64,000 bases of DNA from Rhodoplanes sp. (GCF_013377085.1 NZ_JACAAX010000020.1:48171-112170), one strand, 5' to 3'; shown: positions 54,216 to 62,991, numbered from the stretch's first letter. The notes: a model not told the origin generated them from the sequence alone. Translations and numbers: made by a program.

Positions 54216-55010
54216 GTGACCGTCATCCAGCCTCCGCGGCCCGGCACGATGCCCGGGCGTCTTCCCGAAAACGCCAAGCTTCCCGAGGACTTCCATCCTG
54301 TTTCGGGGGCCCGGACGCTGCTCCGCGCAACCCGCGCCGGAACCCTCGCCACGAACGATCGGCATACCGGCCACCCGTTCGGCTCCTTGGTGAATGTGGC
54401 CACCAGCCCGGACGGCTCGCCCGTCATCCTGGTGTCGCGGCTCGCCACCCACACGGCCAATCTGGAGCGCGACGGCCGCGCCTCGATCCTTTTGGCGGCG
54501 ACCGGCAAGGGCGATCCACTCGCCCACCCCAGGCTCACCGTACTGGGCAACCTGGTGCGCGACGACGACCCCGCGCTGCGGCGGCGCTTCCTCTCCCGCC
54601 ATCCCAAGGCCGAGCTCTATGCGGCGCTGCCCGACTTCTCGATCTGGCGCATGATCGTCGCCGCCTTCCACCTCAACGGCGGCTTTGCGCGGGCCGCCGA
54701 CCTTTCGCCCGAGCAGGTTCTGACCGACCTCGCCGGCGCCGAGGACCTCTTGGCGACGGAGGAGAGCGCGGTCGCGCACATGAACCAGGACCATGCCGAG
54801 GCGGTGGCGCTCTACGCGACCAAGCTCGCGGGCGGGCCCGAGGCCAAGGAGAACGTTCCCTGGACCGTGACGGGCCTCGACCCCGACGGGCTCGATCTCG
54901 CGGCCGGCGACCAGACGCGGCGCGTCGCCTTCCCGGAGCGCGTCACGTACGCCGCGCAGCTCCGCGCCGTGCTGAAGACGCTGGCCGACCAGGCACGGGC
55001 GACGGGGTAG
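54216..55010 (+). CDS. HugZ-like heme utilisation protein (PNPOx fold plus DUF2470)
   Basis: A 264-residue protein. The N-terminal split-barrel (about residues 25-165) has LLRATRAGTLATND, HPFGSLVNVATSPDGSP and ASILLAATGKGDPLAHPR, as in pyridoxamine-phosphate-oxidase-like HugZ proteins. The C-terminal DUF2470-type domain has ESAVAHMNQDHAEAVALYA, which carries the heme-contacting region. Relatives bind and degrade heme. With the heme oxygenase at 36 kb, two heme-breaking routes are suggested. It is divergent from chvI. Confidence 0.87.
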   Translation: MTVIQPPRPGTMPGRLPENAKLPEDFHPVSGARTLLRATRAGTLATNDRHTGHPFGSLVNVATSPDGSPVILVSRLATHTANLERDGRASILLAATGKGDPLAHPRLTVLGNLVRDDDPALRRRFLSRHPKAELYAALPDFSIWRMIVAAFHLNGGFARAADLSPEQVLTDLAGAEDLLATEESAVAHMNQDHAEAVALYATKLAGGPEAKENVPWTVTGLDPDGLDLAAGDQTRRVAFPERVTYAAQLRAVLKTLADQARATG

Positions 55011-55063
55011 GGATCGCGGCTCCCCGGGGCAAGCCGGGCACGGTAATCTGCAGGTGCCGTCGT

Positions 55064-55678
55064 CTATGAACCGGCCGGCTTGGGGACGGACACCGCCGTG
55101 ATGAATGCACGCAGGGCGTCCATCACGTCCTTGGTCAGCGTGAAACCGGCATCGCCGCGCAGCCATGCGTTCACCAGACCGGACATCAGGCCGTAGCACG
55201 CAAAGCCGGCGATCGACGCGGGCCATTCGGGCTTCAGCCGGTGGTGTTGCTCGGCAAACTCAAAAATCGTGGTGATGGCGCGTCTCAGGTTGTGCTCGAA
55301 CGCACGCAAGCGGTCGGGGGCCTGGACCGCGACGACGTTCGCGAGAGTTGTTTCGAGTTGGAACGCGGTGGAGTCCCGCTCCATGTCCGAGAAGACACGG
55401 CCGACGACAGCATCCAGCTCGTCCAGCGGATCAATCTCCTTGTTGATCTTCAGACGTTCGGCGAGTTGCTCGAGCGGAAGTCCTCTTCGGTCCGCCAGCG
55501 CGAGCAACAATCCTTTCTTGTCGTGAAAATGCCAGTGGACTGCGCCCCGCGTGAAACCCGCAGCCTCTGCGATTTCTTCGATCGAAACATCGACTACACC
55601 CTTCTCCTTGAAGAGGTTCTCGCTGGCCGCAAGGATACTTTCCCTCGTTTGCTCGGCTTCCTGCTTCGTTCGCCGCAT
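55064..55678 (-). CDS. TetR/AcrR-family repressor
   Basis: A 204-residue TetR regulator. The HTH (residues 10-55) reads TRESILAASENLFKEKGV and IEEIAEAAGFTRGAVHWHFH, close to AcrR/TtgR-type efflux repressors. The C-terminal TetR_C domain, with GLVNAWLRGDAGF near residue 175, is also AcrR-like. The start at 55678 gives MRRTKQEAEQTR. A palindromic operator lies 28 bases upstream. No efflux pump is next to it; the divergent gene encodes a MotB-like protein. Confidence 0.93.
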   Translation of the reverse strand: MRRTKQEAEQTRESILAASENLFKEKGVVDVSIEEIAEAAGFTRGAVHWHFHDKKGLLLALADRRGLPLEQLAERLKINKEIDPLDELDAVVGRVFSDMERDSTAFQLETTLANVVAVQAPDRLRAFEHNLRRAITTIFEFAEQHHRLKPEWPASIAGFACYGLMSGLVNAWLRGDAGFTLTKDVMDALRAFITAVSVPKPAGS

Positions 55679-55705
55679 GACCGATGTCCTGTTAACGAAC
55701 TTTAT

Positions 55706-55725
55706 ACATACATATGAATGTATGT
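55706..55725. promoter_or_regulatory. AcrR-like operator between TetR gene and MotB-like gene
   Basis: ACATACAT-ATGA-ATGTATGT forms perfect 8-bp arms with a 4-base spacer in an AT-rich patch. The half-sites match the ACATACAT/ATGTATGT arms of the known E. coli AcrR operator. It lies 28 bases before the TetR start and 64 before the MotB-like start, so it could control both. Confidence 0.75.
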
Positions 55726-55788
55726 GCGCGGGTGTAGGCCCGGGACGGCAGCCGAGATCCCCAGCCTTCCTTCCGCAGGAGTGTCCGA

Positions 55789-56613
55789 ATGGCAAGGCGA
55801 AAAGACGGGGGGCACGGCGGCCACGGATGGTTCGTCACCTTTGCCGACCTGATGGCTTTGCTGGTCGCATTTTTCGTCATGTTGGCTGCAACCTCGAACC
55901 AGGACCAGCAGAAGCTGCAGGCCATCGCCGGGTCGATGCGCGACGCCTTCGGCGTCCAGGCCGCTGTCCGCTATTCGGGCATCATCGAGGTGCCCGGCCT
56001 GCCGACCCGGCCGAAGCTCAAGAACGCCGCCCACATCCCGCCCGAGGAGGCCTCGGCCACTCCGACCCCGGATCAGCACGACCGCAACAGGACCATGGGC
56101 GCGCGGCTGAAGGAGGACAGGGCCTTTGCGCTGGCCGCGGCGTCGCTGCGCCAAGCCTTGCAGGACATGCCGGAGCTGACCGAGGTCAGCAAGCACATCA
56201 TGATCGAGGAGACCCGCGAAGGCCTCAACGTCGAGATCATCGACCAGGATGGCCGCTCGATGTTCCCGGAGGGATCGCGCGAGCCCTACGAACGCACCCG
56301 GCGGCTGATCGAGAAGCTCAGCGTCCCGCTCAAGTCGGCCGCGTTCCGCATTTCGATCACGGGTCATACCTCGGCGACCAAGACGCCGTTCCGGCCCGGC
56401 TCCGGGCCCTGGGAGCTGTCTGCCGAGCGCGCCAGTGCGGTGCGGCGCATCCTGGAGGAGGAGGGGATGCCCGGCACCCAATTTTTCGGAGTGACCGGCA
56501 AGGCCGACATCCAGCCCCTCTTTCCCGATGATCCCTTCGTCGCGGCCAATCGGCGGGTGACGATCTCGTTGATCCGGGAGGAGCCTCCGATGCCGCTGGA
56601 CCTGAAACCCTGA
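55789..56613 (+). CDS. MotB-like OmpA-family membrane protein
   Basis: A 274-residue protein with an N-terminal helix GWFVTFADLMALLVAFFVML carrying Asp20 at the position of the proton-binding Asp of MotB. A linker (about 45-120) leads to an OmpA-like peptidoglycan-binding domain with FRISITGHTSATKTP, LSAERASAVRRIL and VAANRRVTISLIR. It fits MotB/LafU/TssL-like stator or anchor proteins. No motA or flagellar genes are in view. GGAG precedes the ATG. It is divergent from a TetR repressor with a shared operator. Confidence 0.87.
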   Translation: MARRKDGGHGGHGWFVTFADLMALLVAFFVMLAATSNQDQQKLQAIAGSMRDAFGVQAAVRYSGIIEVPGLPTRPKLKNAAHIPPEEASATPTPDQHDRNRTMGARLKEDRAFALAAASLRQALQDMPELTEVSKHIMIEETREGLNVEIIDQDGRSMFPEGSREPYERTRRLIEKLSVPLKSAAFRISITGHTSATKTPFRPGSGPWELSAERASAVRRILEEEGMPGTQFFGVTGKADIQPLFPDDPFVAANRRVTISLIREEPPMPLDLKP

Positions 56614-56804
56614 TCCGCCTCGCGCGCGGCGGACGGCGGGTCTCGCAGCGGAGCAACGGCTCCGGAAATCTCTCCGCGAGAAATCGCGCGCTGCTCGCGC
56701 GCTCGGCGAGTGTTTCTATGTGCGAAATGCCGCAGACGGAGCGTGCGCGCGCGGCCCGGCGCGCTATGATCCCCGGCGTCGACACTTCCGGGAGTTCTCA
56801 AAAC

Positions 56805-57920
56805 ATGCACCGACTGCTGCTCGCCGGGCTTTCGCTCGGCTTCCTGGGCTCGTCCGCACTCGCCCAATCCCCCGCCCCGGCTCCGGCGCCGGCCCCCGCG
56901 CCCGCTGCGGCGCCGGCCACGTCGAGCCCGGTGCTGCCCTCCGGGTCCGCCAAGAAGGAGCCGATCGCGCTGCGCGACATGGGCTCGTTCCATATCGGCG
57001 GCCGCATCGTCGAGGTCGCCGGCAAGCCGGTGCGCGAGGTGGTGTTCGCGGCCGGCGGCACGCCCGCCAAGATGGACCCCAACGGGCCCTATCAGGTCGA
57101 GCAGATGTATGTGCAGTACTTCCTGCCGGCGAACCGCAAGGGCAAGGTGCCGCTCTTGATGTGGCACGGCGGCGGCCTCACCGGCGTGACGTACGAGACC
57201 ACTCCGGACGGCCGCGACGGATGGCTCAACATGTTCGTGCGCAAGGGCTGGGACGTCTACAATTCGGACGCGGTCGAGCGCGGCCGCTCCGGCTATCCCG
57301 GCCCCGACATCTGGCCGAGCTCGCCCGTGTTCCTGACCCGCGGCAATGCCTTCGAGCGCTTCCGCATCGGCCAGGGCGCCGGCTCGTGGAATGCCGACCC
57401 GGCCAAGATGAAGGCGATGCCGGGCAGCCAGTTCCCGGTCGAGGCCTATGACAATTTCGTCCGCCAGGGCGTGCCGCGCTGGCTCGACAGCGACGGCCCG
57501 ATCATCGCCGCCTATACGGAGCTGGTGCAGAAAGTCTGCCCCTGCGTGCTGCTGTTCCACAGCCAGGCCGGCGGCTTCGCCTTCAAGATCGCGCAGGCGC
57601 ATCCCGACAAGGTCAAGGCGCTGGTCGCGGTCGAGCCGGCCGTGCCGGGCGATCCCGAGAAGGCGGCAGCCCTGAAGACCGTGCCGATCCTGATGGTGTT
57701 CGGCGACTACATCAACGAGGACTCGCGCTGGCCGGCGATGCGGGCCAAGGACGTCGCCTTCGGCGACGCCGTGCGGGCGGCGGGCGGCAGCGTCGACGTG
57801 ATCGACCTGCCGACGGTCGGCATCAAGGGCAACTCGCACATGCTCATGATGGACAAGAACAACGGCCAGGTCGCCGACCTGATTCAGGACTGGCTGGTGA
57901 AGAGGGGGCTGGTGGAGTGA
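56805..57920 (+). CDS. Secreted alpha/beta-hydrolase (esterase-like)
   Basis: A 371-residue exported hydrolase. The signal peptide (LLLAGLSLGFLGSSALA) is followed by an Ala/Pro repeat linker (PAPAPAPAPAPAAAPA, about residues 22-40). The alpha/beta core has the oxyanion-region motif LLMWHGGGLTG, the nucleophile in LFHSQAGGFAF, and a late His in GIKGNSHMLMMD. I chose the ATG at 56805, which starts the signal peptide and has GGGAG ahead. The substrate is unknown; esters or small polymers are usual for this periplasmic group. Confidence 0.85.
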   Translation: MHRLLLAGLSLGFLGSSALAQSPAPAPAPAPAPAAAPATSSPVLPSGSAKKEPIALRDMGSFHIGGRIVEVAGKPVREVVFAAGGTPAKMDPNGPYQVEQMYVQYFLPANRKGKVPLLMWHGGGLTGVTYETTPDGRDGWLNMFVRKGWDVYNSDAVERGRSGYPGPDIWPSSPVFLTRGNAFERFRIGQGAGSWNADPAKMKAMPGSQFPVEAYDNFVRQGVPRWLDSDGPIIAAYTELVQKVCPCVLLFHSQAGGFAFKIAQAHPDKVKALVAVEPAVPGDPEKAAALKTVPILMVFGDYINEDSRWPAMRAKDVAFGDAVRAAGGSVDVIDLPTVGIKGNSHMLMMDKNNGQVADLIQDWLVKRGLVE

Positions 57921-57955
57921 GCCTTCGCCACGCCGCGTGATCATCGACAAACGTC

Positions 57956-57992
57956 GTCCCGGAACGCAGGCCGAAACGCCGCGCTCCGGGAC
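57956..57992. repeat. GTCCCGGA/TCCGGGAC hairpin
   Basis: A single hairpin with arms GTCCCGGAACGC and GCGCTCCGGGAC lies 35 bases after the hydrolase stop. It may act as a terminator. The rest of the 57921-58250 gap shows no gene or clear signal. Confidence 0.55.
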
Positions 57993-58250
57993 GGCGCGCT
58001 TCCTGACGACTTGCTTCGTGACGATGTGCTTTCCGGCATGCCTGTCCTGTCCGCGCCGGCATGCACTCCGGCCGTGGCGACGTTGATCTTTCGCGACCCC
58101 GGGCTTACGACTCGGAACACGCCTCAACAAGACTTTCGCAGTCCGAAATTTTCTGCTCGTTCGCCTTCTTACAATGACGCGGGACAGACCGCGACCATTC
58201 GCGCCGCGATCGCGCGTCTCGCCAAAGAACGACGACACGGGAGGGCCGCG

Positions 58251-59261
58251 ATGACTCGCGTCGCCACGGCGACGAGGCGCAGGCTCGCTGCACTCGCGAT
58301 GTGCGGTCTCGTCTGCGCATGGATCGGTTCGCCCGGCGACGCCGTGGCGCAAGCCGGCGAGTCGAATTGGCCGGACCGGCCGGTGCGCTTCATCGTTCCG
58401 TTCCCGGCCGGCAGCGCCTCCGACATCGTCGCCCGCATCGTCGCCCAAAAGCTCGGCGCGCTGCTCGGCCAGCAATTCGTCATCGACAACCGCTCGGGCG
58501 CGAGCGGAAATATCGGCGCCGAAGCGGTCGCACGCGCCGCACCCGACGGCTACACGATCGGGCTCGCCACCAACAGCACGCACGCCGTCGCAGCGAGCAT
58601 GTCGTCGCGGCTCGGCTACGACCCGGAAGCCGACTTCACCATGGTGTCGATGATCGGCGCCTCGCCCTATGTGCTCGCGGTGCATCCCTCGGTGCCGGCC
58701 ACCACGGTCGCCGAGCTGATCGCGCTGGCCAAGGCGAAGCCGCACGAGCTCAGCTACGGGACGGCCGGCCAGGCGAGCCTGGCGCATCTCGCCGCCGAGT
58801 TGTTCTCCACCATGGCCGGTGTCGACCTCGCCCACATCCCCTATCGCAGCTCCGCCCAGGCCGTTCTCGACGCGACGACCGGTCGGATCGAGCTGCAGTT
58901 CGGCACGCTCGGACCGACGCTCGAGCAGATCCGCTCGAAGCAGTTGCGAGCGCTCGCCGTGACGTCGCCGCAGCGGATCGCATCGCTTCCCGATGTTCCG
59001 ACCATGCAGGAGGCCGGCCTGAAGGGCTACGACGTGGCGCTGTGGATGGCGCTGGTGATGCCGGCCGGCGTCGCGCCCGGCATCGTGGCGCGGCTCAACG
59101 CCACCACCCGCCAGGCGCTCACGTCACCGGAGGTGGTCGCGGCCCTCGAGGCGCAGGGCATGGACCCCGCCCCCGGCACGCCCGAGGCACTCGCCAGACT
59201 GATTCACGACGAGATCGGCAAATGGCGCGCACTCGTCGCCTCGACCGGGCTCAAGCCGTGA
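58251..59261 (+). CDS. Bug/TctC-family periplasmic substrate-binding protein
   Basis: A 336-residue receptor with a signal peptide ending near GDAVAQAGE. Bug motifs are VRFIVPFPAGSASDIVARI, FVIDNRSGASGNIGAEAVAR, and LAHIPYRSSAQAVLDATTG. GGGAGG precedes the ATG. No TctAB genes are nearby; such orphan receptors may use a distant permease or signal. The next gene, 95 bases on, is a 4,5-dihydroxyphthalate-decarboxylase-like protein, so an aromatic acid ligand is plausible. Confidence 0.93.
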   Translation: MTRVATATRRRLAALAMCGLVCAWIGSPGDAVAQAGESNWPDRPVRFIVPFPAGSASDIVARIVAQKLGALLGQQFVIDNRSGASGNIGAEAVARAAPDGYTIGLATNSTHAVAASMSSRLGYDPEADFTMVSMIGASPYVLAVHPSVPATTVAELIALAKAKPHELSYGTAGQASLAHLAAELFSTMAGVDLAHIPYRSSAQAVLDATTGRIELQFGTLGPTLEQIRSKQLRALAVTSPQRIASLPDVPTMQEAGLKGYDVALWMALVMPAGVAPGIVARLNATTRQALTSPEVVAALEAQGMDPAPGTPEALARLIHDEIGKWRALVASTGLKP

Positions 59262-59356
59262 GTCGAACCCGGCGCGACGGCTCCCCGGATCGGCGCGCCA
59301 TCGACGCGGTGTCCTGACGACATCATCTTCGACCCTTCGCAGCGTGGAGATATGCG

Positions 59357-60373
59357 ATGCTCGACCAGACGGAGACCACCACCTCGACGAGCGGGCACGA
59401 TCAGCGCCGCGACGGCCCGCTGCTTCCGGTGACGATGGCGATCGCCGACTACGACCGCACCCGCCTGCTGGTCGACGGCCGGGTCGAGCCGGCCGGCATC
59501 GACCTCGGCGTGACGGTCGGCAGCATTCCGGAGTTCTGCCTGGTGCCGGTCTACGAGCAGTACGACGTCGCCGAGATGTCGCTCTCCTGGTACCTGATGG
59601 CGCATTGCCGCAACGAGCCGGTCGTCGCCCTGCCGGTTTTTCCGCTCCGCATGCCGGTGCACGCCTACATGTACACCCGCGCCGATGCGCCTTACACGAG
59701 CCCGCGCGAGCTCGTCGGCAGGCGCATCGGCACCAAGCGCTACCGCTCCACCATCAATGTCTGGCTGCGCGGAATCCTGAAGGACTTTTACGGCATCGTG
59801 CCGTCGGACTTTCATTGGATCACGCCGGCCGAGGAGGGCGGCGGCTTCGTCGTTCCGGACGGCATCGAGGTGACGCTGAAGCCCGGCGAGATGGCCGACA
59901 TCGAGGCGATGCTGTTCGCCGGCGAGATCGACGCGCTGTTCACGCCGGTGCTTCCCGAGGCGGTGCTGCGCGGCGACCGCCGCATCCGCCGGCTCTATCC
60001 CGACAGCCGGGCGGAATCGCGCGCCTACTCCCGCCTGACCGGCTTCCTGCCGATGACCCACACGATCGTCATGAGCAAGCGGCTTTACGAGCGCGAGCCC
60101 TGGGTGGCGCGGAGCATCGCCGCCGCTGTGATCGAATCGCAGCGCCAGTGGGTGAGCTTCGCCCATGCGGATCCGAAGCACCTCACCGCCTGCGAGGCCG
60201 TCTACACGCTGGAGGAGGAGCGCGCCGCCTACGGGCCCGATCCGTGGGCGCACGGCATCAAGGCCAACCGGCCGGCGCTGGAGACCTTCATCCGCTACGC
60301 CCACGAGCAGGGCTATATCGACCGCCGGCCCAGCCCCGACGAGATCTTCGCGACCAACACGCTGGACCTGTGA
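59357..60373 (+). CDS. 4,5-dihydroxyphthalate decarboxylase-like protein (Pht5/NMT1-like fold)
   Basis: A 338-residue protein with the family opening MAIADYDRTRLLVDGRVEPA, then PVFPLRMPVHAYMYTR, SPRELVGRRIGTKRY, and the final ANRPALETFIRYAHEQGYI. It lacks a signal peptide, unlike true substrate-binding proteins of the same fold, so a cytosolic enzyme is likely. Pht5 relatives decarboxylate 4,5-dihydroxyphthalate to protocatechuate. That would feed the pathway in which the LigJ-like enzyme at 17 kb acts. Many proteins annotated this way are untested. Confidence 0.78.
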   Translation: MLDQTETTTSTSGHDQRRDGPLLPVTMAIADYDRTRLLVDGRVEPAGIDLGVTVGSIPEFCLVPVYEQYDVAEMSLSWYLMAHCRNEPVVALPVFPLRMPVHAYMYTRADAPYTSPRELVGRRIGTKRYRSTINVWLRGILKDFYGIVPSDFHWITPAEEGGGFVVPDGIEVTLKPGEMADIEAMLFAGEIDALFTPVLPEAVLRGDRRIRRLYPDSRAESRAYSRLTGFLPMTHTIVMSKRLYEREPWVARSIAAAVIESQRQWVSFAHADPKHLTACEAVYTLEEERAAYGPDPWAHGIKANRPALETFIRYAHEQGYIDRRPSPDEIFATNTLDL

Positions 60374-60403
60374 GGCCGGCGCGCCGGGGTACGCCCTCGA
60401 CTG

Positions 60404-60976
60404 TCAGCTCGCGATCTCTGCAATCAGGGTTGTGAGCGGACCTTCATCGCCCTCGAAGCTGCGGATGGTCGCGTCCAGCATCGTCTCCGGCTGCATTCGG
60501 TCGAGGTCGAGCGCGTGCCCCGCATGCTCGGCCAGGAGGGTGATAAAAGCGAGCTGCGTGCGGCCGTTGCCCTCCCGGAACGGATGCACGGCATTCAGCT
60601 CGGCAAGAAAATGCGCGGCCTTGTGCGCGAAATCTCCGCGATCGATGCTCGCGAAGAAGCGATCCCGGCGCAGCCCGGCAAACAGCTTGTCCATCTCGGT
60701 CCCGATGTGCTCGGGATAGCAGAACAGGCTACCCCCTTTGCTGATGCGCACCGTGCGAAACCGGCCCGCCCACGCATAGACATCCTGGAAGAGGTGGCGG
60801 TGAACGGCGCGGTAATGCGTCGTACTGAACCGCCCGGCCGGCATCGGTTCGCTGCTGCGCTGGAGCAAGGCGTCGTGCTCGAAGGCATCCAACGCAGCCT
60901 GATCTCTGATGTTCGCGCGATTCCGCAGGACCGTCGTGCCGGGATAGCAATGGGGATCCTGCTGCGCGTCGTACAC
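60404..60976 (-). CDS. Fic-domain protein (class I, toxin of Fic/antitoxin pair)
   Basis: A protein of about 190 residues starting at a GTG 8 bases after the antitoxin stop. The Fic core runs from about residue 50 (FSTTHYRAVHRHLFQDVYAW), with the flap region VRISKGGSLFCYP, to the motif HPFREGNGRTQL at 131-142. The last position of the HxFx(D/E)GNGRxxR motif is Leu rather than Arg. Fic enzymes transfer AMP or phosphate to target proteins. The upstream frame to 61207 overlaps the antitoxin and is not used. Confidence 0.87.
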   Translation of the reverse strand: MYDAQQDPHCYPGTTVLRNRANIRDQAALDAFEHDALLQRSSEPMPAGRFSTTHYRAVHRHLFQDVYAWAGRFRTVRISKGGSLFCYPEHIGTEMDKLFAGLRRDRFFASIDRGDFAHKAAHFLAELNAVHPFREGNGRTQLAFITLLAEHAGHALDLDRMQPETMLDATIRSFEGDEGPLTTLIAEIAS

Positions 60977-60984
60977 TGGACCGA

Positions 60985-61191
60985 TCAGGCCTTCTTGGCG
61001 TGCTTTCGCAATATCGCGGACCGCCGCTCCTCGTCCGACAGTCCTCGCCGATCGAAGTCGGCGAACATGTCGCGACTGGCCGCGCTTGTCCGGATCCCCT
61101 CGACGGCGCTGATCTTCTCGAGGCGAGAGCGTCCCAGCACGAAGCCGGTTTTGCCGGACGATGTCTTTGCGGGTGGAGCAGGCTTTGTCAT
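60985..61191 (-). CDS. Fic-associated antitoxin (VbhA-like)
   Basis: A 68-residue basic protein immediately upstream of fic. It contains RLEKISAVEGIRTSAASRDM, in which the EG resembles the inhibitory (S/T)xxxE(G/N) motif of VbhA/YhfG antitoxins, but the Ser is three rather than four residues before the Glu. The tail FADFDRRGLSDEERRSAILR is typical of alphaproteobacterial Fic antitoxins. The ATG at 61191 is preferred over a TTG at 61197. It is probably co-transcribed with fic. Confidence 0.82.
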   Translation of the reverse strand: MTKPAPPAKTSSGKTGFVLGRSRLEKISAVEGIRTSAASRDMFADFDRRGLSDEERRSAILRKHAKKA

Positions 61192-61282
61192 CGTCAAAGA
61201 TTAGCATACTGCAAGGCTGTCGACAGCAGGCTCATCCCGCCCGGCCGCACCGGACCGCCCGGATCGTCGTGCCGGCCGCCCC

Positions 61283-62068
61283 TCAATCCCGCCGGAACAC
61301 GATCGAGGCGAGCCAGCCGGTCATCAGCGCCATCATGGCCGTGACGATGCCGTAGAGGAGGCCGTTGTCGACCGCCGCGGTGGCGACGAAGCGCTCGAAG
61401 CCGACCTTGGTGATCTCGAAGGCCGAGGTCGAGCGCGTCACCAGCATGCCGTCGTGGAACAGCTTGACGTCGACCTCGTAGGTGCCGACCGGCGCCTCGG
61501 CCGGCACCGGGATCGAGGCCTGGAACAAGGTCGGCGACAGCATGGTCACGGCACGCGCGTCCTCGACATAGAGGCGCCGCTCGGTCTTCAGCCGCAGGAA
61601 GGCGCGGCGGAACGGGTCGTCCGTCACCACGTCGGCGACGTCGGGCCCGATCTGCTGCGGCAGCACCACGTTGTTGAGACCGATCTGCAGGCGGCGCAGC
61701 CGCTCGGCCGACACCACCTGGTCGAACGGCCGCGTGCCGAGGATCGCCAGATAGGCCGGCACATCGATGAAGGTGCGCGAGTCGGCGTTGATCCAGATGC
61801 CGAGCATCCGGTCCTTGCGCAGCGTCTTGAGGGTCTGGCGCGGGCCGACCACGGTGGCGATCACGTCGAAGCCGCCGCGCCGTACCGGCCCGGCGCCGTC
61901 GCTCTCGACCGCCCCGAACAGCACCACCTCGGCGCCCGTGAACACCGAGTTGATCAGCACCCGATGAGTCGACAGCGAGGTGACCAGCCGCTCGGCCGCG
62001 CCGGCCGGAGCACCGAGCGGGAGCAGCGCGACGAGCGCCGCAACGGCGGGGAGGAGCGCGCGTCTCAC
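61283..62068 (-). CDS. TIGR02186-type membrane-anchored protein, partner of TauE/SafE
   Basis: A 261-residue protein with a signal peptide (LLPAVAALVALLPLGAPAGA), an extracytoplasmic beta-rich domain (RLVTSLSTHRVLINSVFTG, VVGPRQTLKTLRKDRM) and a C-terminal helix (GLLYGIVTAMMALMTGWLAS). I recognise it as the TIGR02186 family, which accompanies TauE/SafE permeases in alphaproteobacteria. The start is a GTG whose last bases overlap the upstream permease stop (GTGA, 62065-62068). Function unknown; an accessory to sulfite or organosulfonate export is inferred. Confidence 0.85.
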   Translation of the reverse strand: MRRALLPAVAALVALLPLGAPAGAAERLVTSLSTHRVLINSVFTGAEVVLFGAVESDGAGPVRRGGFDVIATVVGPRQTLKTLRKDRMLGIWINADSRTFIDVPAYLAILGTRPFDQVVSAERLRRLQIGLNNVVLPQQIGPDVADVVTDDPFRRAFLRLKTERRLYVEDARAVTMLSPTLFQASIPVPAEAPVGTYEVDVKLFHDGMLVTRSTSAFEITKVGFERFVATAAVDNGLLYGIVTAMMALMTGWLASIVFRRD

Positions 62069-62991
62069 CGGTCGCCCTCCATCAGGCGGAACGAGAACAT
62101 TTCGCCCGGCGTCACGAACAGGTTGACGGCGAAGCGCAGGCCGACCGCCAGCACCAGCAGGCCGAGCATCAGGCGCAGCCGCTCGGAGCGCATCTTCTGC
62201 CCGGCCTGGGCGCCGAACTGCGCGCCGATGACGCCGCCCACCATCAGGATCAGGGCGAGCAGCGCGTCGACCAGATGGTTGGTGGCGGCGTGCAGGATGG
62301 TGGCGCTCGCCATGGTGACGAGGGTGAGCACCATCGAGGTGCCGATCACCACATTGGTCGGCACGCGCAGGAGGTAGATCAGCGCCGGCACCAGGATGAA
62401 GCCGCCGCCGATGCCCATGATGGCGCCGAGAAATCCCATCACCAGGCCGATCGCCCATACCGGGATGACCGAGATGTAGAGCCGCGACTGCTTGAAGCGC
62501 ACCTTGAGGGGCAGGCCGTGCAGCCAGGTGTGGCTGCCGGAATGGCGCGCCGGCGCCTGCTTGTTGCGATGCGCCCGCACGATGGCGCGCAGGCTCTCGG
62601 CCACCATCAGGCTGCCGACCGAGCTGAGCAGGATGACGTAGGACAATGCGATGACGAGGTCGAGCTGGCCGAGCGCGCGGAGCTGGGTGAACAGCCAGAC
62701 GCCCGACGCGGTGCCGATCAGGCCGCCGATCAGCAGCATGAAGGCGAGCGCGAGATCGATGGCGCGGCGGCGCCAGTAGTTCAGCGCGCCCGAGAAGGAC
62801 GAGGCGGCGATGTGGCTCGACACGGTGGCGACTGCGACGGCCGGCGACACGCCGATGAAGATCAAGAGCGGCGTCATCAGGAAGCCCCCGCCGATCCCGA
62901 ACATGCCGGAGATGAAGCCGACCGCGATCCCCATCGCGAAGACGAGGAAGACGTTGACCGGCAGGTCGGCGATCGGAAGGTAGATTTCCAC
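62065..62991 (-). CDS. TauE/SafE-family sulfite exporter (TSUP)
   Basis: A 308-residue membrane protein with about eight helices. The two TSUP repeats each start with a Gly-rich motif: GFISGMFGIGGGFLMTPLL near residue 25 and GFLGAIMGIGGGFILVPAL near residue 190. The start codon is GTG. Relatives export sulfite, sulfoacetate or related anions. It is coupled to the TIGR02186 gene by a four-base overlap, forming a two-gene operon. Confidence 0.93.
   Translation of the reverse strand: MEIYLPIADLPVNVFLVFAMGIAVGFISGMFGIGGGFLMTPLLIFIGVSPAVAVATVSSHIAASSFSGALNYWRRRAIDLALAFMLLIGGLIGTASGVWLFTQLRALGQLDLVIALSYVILLSSVGSLMVAESLRAIVRAHRNKQAPARHSGSHTWLHGLPLKVRFKQSRLYISVIPVWAIGLVMGFLGAIMGIGGGFILVPALIYLLRVPTNVVIGTSMVLTLVTMASATILHAATNHLVDALLALILMVGGVIGAQFGAQAGQKMRSERLRLMLGLLVLAVGLRFAVNLFVTPGEMFSFRLMEGDR

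Noticed and set aside
56364..58835. An 823-codon minus-strand frame opposite the MotB-like, hydrolase and Bug genes
   Set aside because: Three recognisable genes with signal peptides and ribosome sites lie on the other strand.
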